A stretch of DNA of 64,000 nucleotides from Pseudomonas sp. N40(2020) (GTDB taxonomy: Bacteria; Pseudomonadota; Gammaproteobacteria; Pseudomonadales; Pseudomonadaceae): assembly GCF_014472415.1 (NCBI RefSeq), contig NZ_JACSZV010000009.1:1-64000 (forward strand), read 5' to 3'. The notes beneath the pieces are model-generated. The model had not been told where the DNA came from, did not search any database, and worked only from the letters and a program-made list of their open reading frames with translations. Shown piece by piece: positions 30,601-39,382 of this stretch. The position numbers and the translations under genes were made by a program. Numbering within the stretch: the stretch's first letter is position 1; each line of letters opens with the position of its first letter.

Positions 30601-31715
30601 TGACTGCTCAGCGGGTGCTGAACCGTTTCGTTGCTGACGAATCGGTGTTGCAGCGCCAAATCCAGCCAGCCCCCGCCGTCGCCGCTGACGGGGCGCATCA
30701 GTACGTCATAAACGGCGTAAATCCTCAGTTCACCAGGTTCAGGCGTTGCCGGTACGAACTTGCCCGTCATCAAAATCCCCAGTTTCCCCTTGGGATCCAG
30801 ATAGTCGGTGCGCACGCTCGCAATCAACCGCGTGTCCGGCAAAAGCGCACGGTCATGCTCCGAACTGTGCAGGTTCAACGGTGCCGACCATTGACCGTTC
30901 TGCGTCATGAACGCCAGATTGATTTCAAGTTTGTTCGGGGTGTATTCGCCCGCGGCTATGCTGGTGACCTTGTCACGCCATTCAGCCCAGACCAGACACA
31001 ACCGGCCGTTCCACACCACCGGGCGGATATCCAGCACGCGGTTGCCGGACGGAATCTCCACGGCTTGCCACTCACTCCAGGCGGCCGGGTTGACCGCAAC
31101 GGTGGTGGCGCCGAGTTCGATTTCGGCCTTGCGCCAGAAATACTGGAACGGCTGCACACGTTGACGCCCGACAAAGTAATAATCGGCGCGGGCAGGCGTT
31201 GTGCCATCCATGTAGCAACTGATCACGTCCAGATCGCAGGTCTTTTCGAAGTCCTGCAGATAGTCCTGCAGGGCAGCCTGAACGGAATCGTTGTTCAAAC
31301 GCGCCTGGTTGAGGTTGTTTTCCAGGCTTTTGAACAGGCTGGTCTTGCGCAGACGCACAAAGGGATTGATGAAGTTTTCCGGGTAGCACGAAATCATCTG
31401 CACCGCGGCCCAGTCGGGGTAGTTGTTGTACAGCTCCCACTCCTCCAGATGCCGCTTGTCGAACTGCTGTGTTTCAAAGCCTGGCTCAAGCTTGCGATAC
31501 ACCGCATGAATGTACTGCTGTGCACAACTTGTCGCTTCGGCCACCCAGGAACTCTGCACCTGATAGGTGTCCAGCGGATCCATGCGCAGCAATTCGAACA
31601 GATCGGCCGGCGTTTTCAGAAAAGGGTACTTCGCATTGCCAACCTGGCCGATGCAGTACTCGAGCAGCGCCAAACGGCGTTTTTCCAGCAGCCCGTCAAT
31701 ATTACTCAGTGCCAT
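27621..31715 (-). CDS. Tc toxin subunit A, C-terminal half (TcaB/TccB-like)
   Basis: A 1364-aa protein corresponding to the C-terminal half of TcA. In order: an N-terminal helical segment (LLEKRRLALLEYCIGQ), a neuraminidase-like/receptor-binding region (YYFVGRQRVQPFQYFWRKAEIE and LVWAEWRDKVTS), FFWELFFHLPHLMATRL with EAQNWLHYLFDP, a long pore-forming coiled coil at about residues 870-1060 with a hydrophobic turn near 955 (VVKTAGGVIAALPKIFGMSNGG), and a C-terminal TcB-binding beta domain. TcA pentamers bind cells and inject the TcB-TcC payload. With the upstream half the total is 2582 aa, close to full-length TcdA (about 2500). AAGGAG precedes the ATG. Confidence 0.92.
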   Translation of the reverse strand: MALSNIDGLLEKRRLALLEYCIGQVGNAKYPFLKTPADLFELLRMDPLDTYQVQSSWVAEATSCAQQYIHAVYRKLEPGFETQQFDKRHLEEWELYNNYPDWAAVQMISCYPENFINPFVRLRKTSLFKSLENNLNQARLNNDSVQAALQDYLQDFEKTCDLDVISCYMDGTTPARADYYFVGRQRVQPFQYFWRKAEIELGATTVAVNPAAWSEWQAVEIPSGNRVLDIRPVVWNGRLCLVWAEWRDKVTSIAAGEYTPNKLEINLAFMTQNGQWSAPLNLHSSEHDRALLPDTRLIASVRTDYLDPKGKLGILMTGKFVPATPEPGELRIYAVYDVLMRPVSGDGGGWLDLALQHRFVSNETVQHPLSSQVTVVPRKPGKGVMAPYLDVQVMALRVGERDLLMVQGFCRPTGRGSALQSVSLGMEQAGDDPGPIVQDVAEAGGWVTAPWISSRAEGSWPDPTTFSFEFPSWEGGGQVMFDLTIVDLLDFTPPTLHKNTADAAQFLSFNQTGLALKFTRLNSLFGPELVQRSNISVDAVLDWKTQFLPEPSPTDVPFNEPNGAFNGANGLFFWELFFHLPHLMATRLRDEERFREAQNWLHYLFDPQAPADPVTEPPTPNPKPRYWRCRPLDTVQGEPGCETQNPTDPDAIGYAAPAHFQILVFTDYVKNLMAWGDWYYRQLTRDSLVAAKLCYVQAGFLMGKAPSASTATRWKTATVESLLNQSASRPRLEAFEQTLNFSLADFPVASDTPPMLGLLACGPFEIPVNQSLLDLFAAPDQRLHNLRNNLTLDGKPLDIALFSPATDPNQLVRDLAAGGVAGPRPMGGRLVVNAFRWRVTFEVALRAVQALQDYGSQVLNLLERRDRAEQEELQQNHLVELGSYAETVQEQSIAQLEANVTALQHSRAVAQERADAYATRYNDNVSAIEYQVMASLKQSKTFTLQAKVVKTAGGVIAALPKIFGMSNGGFKPENAFDAVAFGLEVASSLVQIDADSQATTEGYRRRRGEWGLQRDQALAEVRAIDAQIVAQTHSVTAARSSLEQTLRGNAQALTVYNYLKKRASNAELFGWMLGQLKALHYQAYDAVISLCLSAQASLAAETGDYDAQIPLPQVWLDHRHGLTAGEQLRGHLLRLEREHLQRQERRLELVKTVSLRHLFDDEVERQVGVADWADALEQLKDTGALEFKLTQLLFDRDHPGHFCRQISSVEVDLPVLTGPFEDVRATLLQISSMTATRSTTQSVQYLHNPVGVAPSDVVINLRSAQQIALSLGVADNGLSAMKPDEGLLNPFENTGAISSWKLNFPWPGKQPQAAMLDSLTDIIVRIRYTAKAGEPTFTQKVVDLVTEAENASLNKQVKGAGDHE

Positions 31716-31769
31716 GATTTAGCTCCTTGGGGTAGAACCCGGGGACAAACGTTCGCCAAGCGACATCGC

Positions 31770-34700
31770 TTACCCCGGTGTCGAACCACCCACAAAGGTG
31801 ATGGGGTCGACAAATGTTCTTTGGGCGTCTCCAGCTTGACTGCGGACCTTGAAAACGAAGGTTCCGCCCGTCGAACTGGAAACAAAGACCCGTGTGAGCC
31901 CCTGCTGGTCGGTGAACCCCTGAGATGGCCGAATCGTCGCGACGGCGAACTTTGTGGGGGGAAGGCTCTCTGCATACCAGTCAACCAGCGAGTTTCCTGC
32001 ACGGTTTTCGTAGCCGTCCTCCAGCACGGCGTACAGTTCGACTTCCTGACCTTGCGGCACATCCCCCGAAGGGGTTGGCGACAGCTCCGCACCCGGAAAA
32101 GACAGTGATTGGACTTCGAACGCGACTACCAAAGGAGGGGCGTACTCCGGGTCAAACAAATCCAGCCAGAAGATTGGCGTATCGGTGCCCATGACCTTGC
32201 CTGGGATAAACTCGGCCAACAGCGTTCCGTCTATCTGGGTCGCGCCCGTTTCGATGCGGCCCAAGGTGGCCTGCCAGTAGACGTTGACACCACTGAGCGC
32301 AGCCCCTTTTGCATCGCGCAGGGTCACCTTATAGGTGATGTGTTCGCCAGGCTTGTTGGCCACTACGTCGTTGTTACCCAGCACTACGCACGTGGTCGTG
32401 ACCAGCGCCTTGAGGTCGCCGGGCACATGTACCGTTGGCGCGCGGGTACGAGACTCGCCCAACAGGGCAAGTTCGGCAGCCTCTTCATAAGCTTGTTTGT
32501 CGACGGTCTCGGGCAAGCTGCCGATCAGGAAAATCGTCAACGCATCCATTCCGCTCTCGGTGGACAGCACGCGGATCCGCATCAACAGATCAAGTTGACT
32601 GAGGTTTTTCAGTACCTTGAGGTCCGTGGGATCAATGCGACTGACACACTCACGCACTTCCTGCACGCTCCAGCCAAAAAAATCGGCCAGTTTGATGGCG
32701 GCAGCCTGTTGGGCAAGCTTCAGCGCGTGCCCCGTGACAGTGGGCAGTGCATTGACCTGGCGCAGGTAGTCCAAGAGCTTCTGCGCCGGCTGTTCGCTCA
32801 AGCTGAAGGCACGGGTGAGCGTCGTCAGGTAATACAGCGTGCGCAGCGACAACTCATGCTTGTTGGTCGGAGCGAACCAATCCCTGTAGCCGTAATCCAG
32901 ATAATCCAGCAACACCGCGGCACTCAGTCCCAGCGTCGTCACTACCTCGCTGCGACGTCGCACCTCCGCCAACAGATCGAGTATCAGGTTGGCATTGCGG
33001 ATGCGTGTTCGGTCTGGTTGCTCCGAACTCGCGTCGGTTAGCTCAAGCACTTGTTGCAGTAACTGATGAACCGTGGAATTTGCCCAGTTGAGGATCGGTA
33101 TTGCCTGTTCCACACCCACGCTGGCATACACGGCCAGCGTCTCTTTCACCAGCGACGTCTGAGCATCCCGAACCTGCAACAGCACTCGGGTCATGATGTC
33201 GATGATGTTCTGGCGCAACAGTGGTTCGATCACACCCAAGGCACTGTCGACTGCCCACGCGATTTTTGCGTGGACAACGGCCAGGTACTGCTCGGCAGTT
33301 CCGACATATGGCAATACCAGACCGTTGGCATCGACAATCGGATTCAGGCCATCGGCAAGTGTTGCGAGGAATTCCAGCCAGTTGGCAGCCCCGGCAGGCG
33401 GCACACCCGCCATCAGAAAAGCGCTATTGGATAACAGTGTCGTCGGCAGCAAATTGCGCAGCTGCTCGAAAAACTGCAGATCCTGCTCAGTCGGTTCCAG
33501 CGCCGGTTGCGCAGCGACGGCGTGTTGTAACACCCACAGCACCGGCAGATTGCTTTGCGCGCACCATTGAACGCAGCTTTGCATGGCTTCGATCAGTTCC
33601 AGTACATCCGGTGGACCATCTGGCACGGTATGGATATAAGGAACACCCGCCACGCCTTTGACCCAGGAATCCTCACCCAGCAACGACAGCATCAGCACAC
33701 CTTCGACGGGAGTAATGTTCAGCAGTCGGGGCAGTCTCACCAGGCGGTAAAAGGCGCTGATAATCGCCGGACTGCGCGTCAGTTTTTCCGTCAGGCCGTG
33801 CGCGTTGGCCACCGTCATTGCCAGGTAGTAATACGTCTGCAGGTCGATCGCCAGACCGCTGCACAACTGGCTGATCGTCAAATCAACCTCGCCCGGCACC
33901 GGCGCCAGTAAAAACTCACCGTTGTCGAGTTTCAAGGGTTCGCGATAACCCGCCTGATTATTGAAAATCCGGTCGAACGGCGAGAGCGCGTCGCCACGGC
34001 CATAAACCCCCAGTTCGTCGATAAACACGGCAAAGTCGGCGGCTGTGCATTCGTAGCGCTCGCGCAAGGTCTGAAACAGGCCAAGTGCGCGCACGACGCC
34101 GCTCGATATGTTCATCTCTTTCGTAGGGGAAGGTGCATTGCCAAGCTCTACCGCCTTGATGGCTGCCACCAACACCGCATCCACCTCGTCAAAAGGCAAT
34201 CCGACCCAATTGGCCAGACGCACCATCTGATTCATCCGGTCGTAGCGGTTGAAGCCTTCAGCGTCGTTGGGGTCTGCTGTCAGGCGAGGGAGTAACAATG
34301 ACCCGTCGTCGATGCGCACCGGCGGAGAGGTGTTGTTGTTGATGTAGACCGATCCCGAACGCTCGCTTTCCGGTATCTCGGGCGCCTCATCCGGGTAGGT
34401 CACATTGGCTGAACGTACCGGTGCAAAATCGCGAATCGACAGCAAGGCTTCAATCTGCGGACTGGTCAACTTTGTCCGTTCGCCAAAAAACGCAAACTGA
34501 TTAAGGTTTAGATGCTCAACCCCACTAGTACCAAAATTGCTCGCGTAGAAAGCATAGGCATCACCGAACCCCGCACGCGGTTCCGTTAACAACTCCCGCT
34601 GATAAGGGCCAAGCCGCGACGCATGAGCAAAACCGGGACCGGTATTGGGGCCACGGGCATTGGCTTGCAGAAAATACGGATACGTGAGGTCAACCCTGTG

Positions 34701-35426
34701 CTCGAAATCGCCCACCGACAGGCCATGAGACTGGGCAATGCCATCAAGCGTGACCCAATGCTGGTAGTACGGCAGGCCATTGGGATAGCGGGCTTCGATC
34801 AACGCATCTTCAATGGACGTATTGTTCTCGTCATCCGTGTTCTCAGCGATGAACGCTTCCAGCACCGCGACGATGATGTCGACCGAAGATATCGACTGAT
34901 ACACCGCATTGAAGTCGACAGACAACGGCAGCAAATCAGTACGGCGGTTATGCAGTCGAAATTCCGCCGGCGGATTGTCTACAGACTCGATACGGTCTCG
35001 AATCCAGCGCAACAGTTCAATCAGATAAGCCACTGGCGACAACAGTGACTCCAGTGCATTCGGCGGACACAGTGCGGCAAAGTGTGTACCGATCAGAAAT
35101 TCATAATTGGGGCCAATAACCATTGATAACAAACCGCTTGAACTGCGTGTTGCAGTCGTCTTGTCGCCGGTCAAGGTTTGCTCGATAAACTGGCGACGCA
35201 AAAACGTGGCCATGCTGTTGGCCGAGCGCAGAAACCGCCGCGCGTCATCGGGGGTTACCCGCTGTTCCCTGACCAAGCCTTGAACGCCCTTCTCCACCAA
35301 AGGAAAAATCGATCCGCCCTGCTCGAGGTAGGTTTTCAGGTTTTCCAGCCCGATGTTTTGTACTTGTTGCTCCTCAGCAAACAACTGATCGAACAGTTGC
35401 AGGACGGGGCGGCGCGAATCGACCAT
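31770..35426 (-). CDS. Tc toxin subunit A, N-terminal half (TcaA-like, VRP1) with Ig-like tail
   Basis: A 1218-aa protein matching the N-terminal alpha-helical shell of TcA. The VRP1 (SpvA-related) region is recognisable from SPVAYLIELLRWIRDRIE, FRLHNRRTDLLPLSVDFNAVYQ and the SPQIEALLSIRDF, TVANAHGLTEKL and FFGWSVQEVRECV segments. The final 200 residues (from about 1005) switch to beta-rich Ig-like units: KPGEHITYKVTLRDAKGAALSGVNVYW and a second one starting near VPQGQEVELYAVLEDGYENRAG. Such an extension is not part of the classical TcaA as I know it. The gene begins 54 bases upstream of the TcaB-like gene, with AAGGAA before the ATG and a palindromic operator about 100 bases upstream. Confidence 0.9.
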   Translation of the reverse strand: MVDSRRPVLQLFDQLFAEEQQVQNIGLENLKTYLEQGGSIFPLVEKGVQGLVREQRVTPDDARRFLRSANSMATFLRRQFIEQTLTGDKTTATRSSSGLLSMVIGPNYEFLIGTHFAALCPPNALESLLSPVAYLIELLRWIRDRIESVDNPPAEFRLHNRRTDLLPLSVDFNAVYQSISSVDIIVAVLEAFIAENTDDENNTSIEDALIEARYPNGLPYYQHWVTLDGIAQSHGLSVGDFEHRVDLTYPYFLQANARGPNTGPGFAHASRLGPYQRELLTEPRAGFGDAYAFYASNFGTSGVEHLNLNQFAFFGERTKLTSPQIEALLSIRDFAPVRSANVTYPDEAPEIPESERSGSVYINNNTSPPVRIDDGSLLLPRLTADPNDAEGFNRYDRMNQMVRLANWVGLPFDEVDAVLVAAIKAVELGNAPSPTKEMNISSGVVRALGLFQTLRERYECTAADFAVFIDELGVYGRGDALSPFDRIFNNQAGYREPLKLDNGEFLLAPVPGEVDLTISQLCSGLAIDLQTYYYLAMTVANAHGLTEKLTRSPAIISAFYRLVRLPRLLNITPVEGVLMLSLLGEDSWVKGVAGVPYIHTVPDGPPDVLELIEAMQSCVQWCAQSNLPVLWVLQHAVAAQPALEPTEQDLQFFEQLRNLLPTTLLSNSAFLMAGVPPAGAANWLEFLATLADGLNPIVDANGLVLPYVGTAEQYLAVVHAKIAWAVDSALGVIEPLLRQNIIDIMTRVLLQVRDAQTSLVKETLAVYASVGVEQAIPILNWANSTVHQLLQQVLELTDASSEQPDRTRIRNANLILDLLAEVRRRSEVVTTLGLSAAVLLDYLDYGYRDWFAPTNKHELSLRTLYYLTTLTRAFSLSEQPAQKLLDYLRQVNALPTVTGHALKLAQQAAAIKLADFFGWSVQEVRECVSRIDPTDLKVLKNLSQLDLLMRIRVLSTESGMDALTIFLIGSLPETVDKQAYEEAAELALLGESRTRAPTVHVPGDLKALVTTTCVVLGNNDVVANKPGEHITYKVTLRDAKGAALSGVNVYWQATLGRIETGATQIDGTLLAEFIPGKVMGTDTPIFWLDLFDPEYAPPLVVAFEVQSLSFPGAELSPTPSGDVPQGQEVELYAVLEDGYENRAGNSLVDWYAESLPPTKFAVATIRPSQGFTDQQGLTRVFVSSSTGGTFVFKVRSQAGDAQRTFVDPITFVGGSTPG

Positions 35427-35529
35427 GATCAGGTTCCTTGAGGCGACAACTGGCCCGAACAGCTTGCCGTTTCCGGCAGGCTGCGCATTGAGTGAGTACG
35501 ATTTGGCGCTTTGAAAAGGTCAACGTCTA

Positions 35530-35545
35530 CTGTCAGATCTGACAG
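35530..35545. promoter_or_regulatory. Palindromic operator upstream of the TcA operon
   Basis: CTGTCAGATCTGACAG, a perfect 16-base palindrome (CTGTCA-GATC-TGACAG), 104 bases upstream of the TcA N-terminal start, followed by GGTT on the plus strand. It is identical to the site at 38916-38931 and one base from the one at 49137-49152. It sits between the Ig-protein stop and the TcA start, so the TcA genes have their own regulated promoter. No good -10 was found at a fixed spacing. Confidence 0.8.
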
Positions 35546-35575
35546 GTTTATAGACCGTTCGTCGGCTCGCCTGGC

Positions 35576-38500
35576 TCAGGTCGGTTTTGAGGATTCGATC
35601 TCAAAGCGCGCGCTCAACACCCAGTCCGAAGCCTTTACCCCGTCAGGATCGTTGACAAGCGTTTGCCCGACGCGACACCAATTGCCCCCGGGTGACAGTG
35701 GTACTTCGGACTCGCCGCGCCATGCCTCGCCAGACACGGCCAGCGGCAGCGACCACTTCACGTCCGGGTTGAACCAGCTCACCACGTGCACGGAGCCCTC
35801 GCACCCCTTGCCGGCCAGGGCCACCGGATCAGTGAGCCAGCGCCCGGCTGCCGGCTCGTCGATGACGGGTCGGTAAGCGCTCTGTTCAACCGTTCGCTGC
35901 GCAGGATCCGACTCAAAGCTGTCGTACATTGCCGTCGCTTGCAAAGCGTGAAAGCCGCTCGTCACACCGGAAGTCAGCGTCACCGACCAGGTGCGATCCT
36001 CCAGCACGACGGTACTTTGTGTACCAAGGTTCAACTGCACAGTGACGGTGTCGCCCGGTATACCGAAACCAGACACCACCACCTGTTGGCCGACCTGGTC
36101 ATCTTCGACTGGGGACTCGATAAACGGCGCCGCCGGCACAAGGTCAAATTGCAGCAGCGGTGTGTCTTCTGATTCCTGCAGTTTGTCGTTTTCATCCCGG
36201 AACGTTTGCCGCGCCCAGAGGGTTTTATGTCCTACCGGCAACGTCACTTCAGCGTCCCAATTGCCGTCCCATTTCACCGGAACATTCGTGAGCAGAGGCC
36301 CGCTGAGGCCTTCGAGAAAAATCTCGACATGCCCGTTCGCCATGCCGCGCCCCTCCAGTTTCGCCATGCGGGGCAGCTTGCCGTTTTGCGTCGGCCGGGT
36401 AAATTCCGGGGGCAGCAACACCACTTCAAGGGTGCGCGCGTCACTGTAAGCCGAAGGCCTGCCCAGCAGGGTCTGCTGCGCGTCGAAGGTGTAGAGCCTG
36501 AACTCCAGATTGCTGAGGTCAATCGACCAGTCACCGTCCTGATCCAGTACCTTGGGATTGCCGAGCGGGCTGTCGAAACGCATGTCACGCAACTGCATCG
36601 TGGCGCCCTTCATACCGTTTTTACCCTCGACCGTGACAACCCGACCGACTTTTGCCCCGTCATCGGGCTGGGTAATCTGCGGTTGGAGCATGAGCACTTT
36701 GACAGTGAAGGTCTTGGAAACCGGCGGCGAGGTTTGCTCGGCGGCGAATTGGGTAACGGTGACGGTATGCGACACATCCGGCGCAAATTCCTTGTCGCGC
36801 CGGAACTGCCAGGTACCACCACTGACAATCGCGTCATGCACGATCTTGTTTTCGTCGCTGTACTGAATCTTGACCGCTGCACCCGGCCAGCAAGTACCGC
36901 TGAGCTTTGGGGAAAGACCATCTTCCACCGGGTCGTTCAGGCCGGGGGCCAAGGGGGGAATGTTGATCGTGTGCGCAATCCAATTGGGTGAATACTGCCC
37001 GTCCCGCGATTGCCTGATATTGATGGCAAGAGCCCGCGTCGGCCCCCACACCGTCGAAGCCGTGCTTGACCATTGGCCGTTCGTCACAGTGGCATTGGGC
37101 AGGCCGGCATCAGCGCCACCGGGGAACAGCAATTGCACCGTGGCGCCGCTGATGCCTTTGCCGCTGACAGTCGGCTTATAGTCGGTGGTTGATGTCACAT
37201 CACTCACATCAGACAACACCAGTTCGACCTCGAACGTGAAGGGCTGTGACTCGATCCAGCCACTGGCACCGTCGCCCACCTTTTGCACGATTTGCAGGCT
37301 GTAAATGCCGATCGGCCAGCCTGTCGCCGTGGTTGTCCACTTGCCACCGGTCGCCACTACTGGCGGTGGCGGTGTGACAGACGAAACCGGAGCCGTGATC
37401 ACGACCGTAGCGCCGGGATGGGCAGTGGTGCCGGAGAATTTGATTGATGTATCGATGAACTCGCAGGTGACACCGACAGCTGTAAATGTGGCAGGCCGAA
37501 CTTTGAAACCTCTTGCGTCACCAATACCCGTCGTGACGTTGCCAAGGATTTGGCGGGCGACAATCGAAAAAGGGCCGGGCGACATTTCATTGTCGAATGT
37601 CTTGATCACCCAGCTTCCGTCAGATTCAACGTTCGCCTGCCCGATCCTGGACCCATGCTGAGTGTCTCTGAGCACCTCGACAATGGCGCCTTTGAAACCG
37701 GTGCCGGATATGGGGCCACGCAGATCGGTGACACTTGCGGAAATCGGGAGACTGATGATGGGAACAGCCAGCAAGGTGAAGGTATGCAGTTGTGACCAGT
37801 CATTCACGCCCCGGTGGCCCGCGGTCATTTCAACCAGACCGCCGTTGGGGTAGTTCGAAAGATTGAAATCCGCCTCCCAGGTCATGTCGTTTTTGACTTT
37901 GGCCGATGCGTGAAGAATACCGCCACCCGGCGTCATGACATTGAGATCCCAGGGGTAGGTCCCCGTACCTGTTAACTTAAGGGGTTGGCGGGTGAGCACC
38001 ACATTCTTGGGTGGGTAAGTAATTATTGGAGCGCGGTGAGGGTAAACGCCGACCATGTTCGATCGCACAGATGTTTGATCGCCGATTTTTTGAAGAGCAC
38101 TCAGGGTCCCTTTCTCCATCATGCCCGACGGCAATCTACAGGTGGCTTCCCAGCGTCCAGAGATTTCGCCGGGCGCAGTTCCGACCTCAATTTCAGCAGC
38201 CCCATAGCTGACATAAATGTGGATCGTGCCACCAACAAGGCCGTTGCTGCCCGTGACAAGGAATAACCCCCCTATTACCTCGTTGGCCACCGGTCTATCG
38301 ATGAATGGGGGGGCTGCGGGGTATACCTCAGGACCGAATCCCTCATGCGGCTCAACATCATTATTCGTTCCGTCATAATTGACCCGAATATATATTCTGT
38401 TTTTCAGCCCCCCGTCAGCAACGGGGGCAGCGGGGGAATTAGTTTCACGTGAATAGTCGTGCCAAGCTCCGTCTTGCTTAAGTTCGTCCGGCGAATACAC

Positions 38501-38845
38501 CACCACACTAGTACGGGTTTTAAGGTAAAGATCTATATTGGCACGGTCCCAATCACCATTACGCGTTGTCATCTTGTAACGCAGAGTTCTTACATAAAGA
38601 CTTCCGTATTCAAATTTGTACTGGCATTCCAGTTGGGTGGTCAATGTAGGTACGCGAGGGTGCGTTTGGTGGAGGGTGGTCTCCACCGCGTTGGACCAAA
38701 ACACCTCGGAATGTGGCCCTTCATCGCCCGCATCCTGATATGAGTCGTTCTCCAGCGCGACGCTTATTGCTTCACTGGCAGGTTCGCCACTGCTTTCATT
38801 CAGCAGCGCTTTGCTTTTATCACCGTCATCAACGTTGTCGTTCAT
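35576..38845 (-). CDS. Giant Ig-like repeat protein upstream of TcA (1089 aa)
   Basis: No recognised named family. After an acidic N-terminal region (MNDNVDDGDKSKALLNESSG...) and a beta-rich domain to about residue 180, the protein is a string of roughly ten Ig-like units of about 85-95 residues. Each starts with a proline-led strand such as PPFIDRPVANEVIGG, PIITYPPKN, PQITQPDDGAKVG, PEFTRPTQNGKLP or PFIESPVEDDQVG and contains a V-x-G-x-G-x-x-G-A-x-V core, as in KLSGTCWPGAAVKI and VSGKGISGATVQL. No signal peptide or anchor is visible. I chose ATG 38845; a TTG at 38863 is an alternative. It has its own operator-bearing promoter, identical to that of TcA, which points to joint regulation with the toxin. 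Confidence 0.83.
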   Translation of the reverse strand: MNDNVDDGDKSKALLNESSGEPASEAISVALENDSYQDAGDEGPHSEVFWSNAVETTLHQTHPRVPTLTTQLECQYKFEYGSLYVRTLRYKMTTRNGDWDRANIDLYLKTRTSVVVYSPDELKQDGAWHDYSRETNSPAAPVADGGLKNRIYIRVNYDGTNNDVEPHEGFGPEVYPAAPPFIDRPVANEVIGGLFLVTGSNGLVGGTIHIYVSYGAAEIEVGTAPGEISGRWEATCRLPSGMMEKGTLSALQKIGDQTSVRSNMVGVYPHRAPIITYPPKNVVLTRQPLKLTGTGTYPWDLNVMTPGGGILHASAKVKNDMTWEADFNLSNYPNGGLVEMTAGHRGVNDWSQLHTFTLLAVPIISLPISASVTDLRGPISGTGFKGAIVEVLRDTQHGSRIGQANVESDGSWVIKTFDNEMSPGPFSIVARQILGNVTTGIGDARGFKVRPATFTAVGVTCEFIDTSIKFSGTTAHPGATVVITAPVSSVTPPPPVVATGGKWTTTATGWPIGIYSLQIVQKVGDGASGWIESQPFTFEVELVLSDVSDVTSTTDYKPTVSGKGISGATVQLLFPGGADAGLPNATVTNGQWSSTASTVWGPTRALAINIRQSRDGQYSPNWIAHTINIPPLAPGLNDPVEDGLSPKLSGTCWPGAAVKIQYSDENKIVHDAIVSGGTWQFRRDKEFAPDVSHTVTVTQFAAEQTSPPVSKTFTVKVLMLQPQITQPDDGAKVGRVVTVEGKNGMKGATMQLRDMRFDSPLGNPKVLDQDGDWSIDLSNLEFRLYTFDAQQTLLGRPSAYSDARTLEVVLLPPEFTRPTQNGKLPRMAKLEGRGMANGHVEIFLEGLSGPLLTNVPVKWDGNWDAEVTLPVGHKTLWARQTFRDENDKLQESEDTPLLQFDLVPAAPFIESPVEDDQVGQQVVVSGFGIPGDTVTVQLNLGTQSTVVLEDRTWSVTLTSGVTSGFHALQATAMYDSFESDPAQRTVEQSAYRPVIDEPAAGRWLTDPVALAGKGCEGSVHVVSWFNPDVKWSLPLAVSGEAWRGESEVPLSPGGNWCRVGQTLVNDPDGVKASDWVLSARFEIESSKPT

Positions 38846-38886
38846 TTCAGTATGTCCCGGCAATGGAGAACTAACGCACTGCCGCC

Positions 38887-38931
38887 AATATAGGCATCAC
38901 GGCAACGCGCAACCACTGTCAGATCTGACAG
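38887..38931 (-). promoter_or_regulatory. Operator and -10 of the 1089-aa Ig-protein gene
   Basis: The palindrome CTGTCAGATCTGACAG (38916-38931) is followed on the minus strand, 23 bases later, by TATATT (38887-38892), a good -10. This spacing places the palindrome across the -35 position, as lux boxes are placed in class II LuxR-type promoters. The start codon lies about 40 bases further down. Between here and the DUF6124 leader (38932-39203) I see no further gene or clear signal. Confidence 0.7.
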
Positions 38932-39203
38932 GTTAAAGTGCCGCCGGTCGGAAACCTGAAGGTGTCGCTTTTCCTCATTTATGGACAATGCCTGCCTGTG
39001 AGTCTGGCAATCTCGATGCGCGATAACTCTTCCCACAACACCGTTCGGTGCCGTCCTACAGCCGTCCCTTTGCGGCTACGCCGAGTTGCGCCATTGCCTA
39101 CACATCCCTCAGAATCCGCCGGCTTGTGCGCTTGGCTGATGCCCCGTAACTTGATCCGTGCCGCTGCCAATCAGTGGTCGGGTTTAGTCGCCCGGTGGTT
39201 GAA

Positions 39204-39380
39204 ATGATGTGTGTAAGCGTCATCAAGTCGGGTATTCCCTATCCCCGCACTCGATGGTGGCTGTACGCAGGGCGCCTCCGGGCGCGCCGGGATTCATTTC
39301 TCCACCGGTCGACTAACCTGCGTCCAGCCGCCACCCTTCGTTTAGTCGCGAAGCGGGGGCAGCCCATACCGGAGAAATGA
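39204..39380 (+). other. Possible upstream ORF overlapping the DUF6124 leader
   Basis: A 58-codon frame (ATG 39204 or 39207, possibly GTG 39174) spans the whole leader and ends at TGA 39378-39380. That stop overlaps an ATG at 39377 as ATGA, just before the DUF6124 start. The peptide would be very basic (TRWWLYAGRLRARRDSF...). It may be a leader peptide coupled to the downstream gene, or an accidental frame through a structured RNA; its ribosome site is weak. Confidence 0.35.
39231..39378 (+). promoter_or_regulatory. Structured 5' leader of the DUF6124 gene with ribosome-site pairing
   Basis: Several long-range complementary pairs nest around one hairpin. GGTAT (39231-39235) pairs with ATACC (39366-39370). 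CCCCGC (39243-39248) pairs with GCGGGG (39353-39358). GGTGGCTGTACGCAGG (39256-39271) pairs with CCTGCG...GCCACC (39317-39335). GGCGC (39271-39275) pairs with GCGCC (39284-39288). CGACTAA (39310-39316) can pair with TTAGTCG (39342-39348) outside its loop, giving a pseudoknot. ATTTCTCC (39296-39303) is an exact complement of GGAGAAAT (39371-39378), the Shine-Dalgarno region. This looks like a translational control element; pairings are read by eye. Confidence 0.6.
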
Positions 39381-39382
39381 CT

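Noticed and set aside
38932..39203. A further gene between the Ig protein and DUF6124
   Set aside because: Only short frames without ribosome sites or motifs are present.
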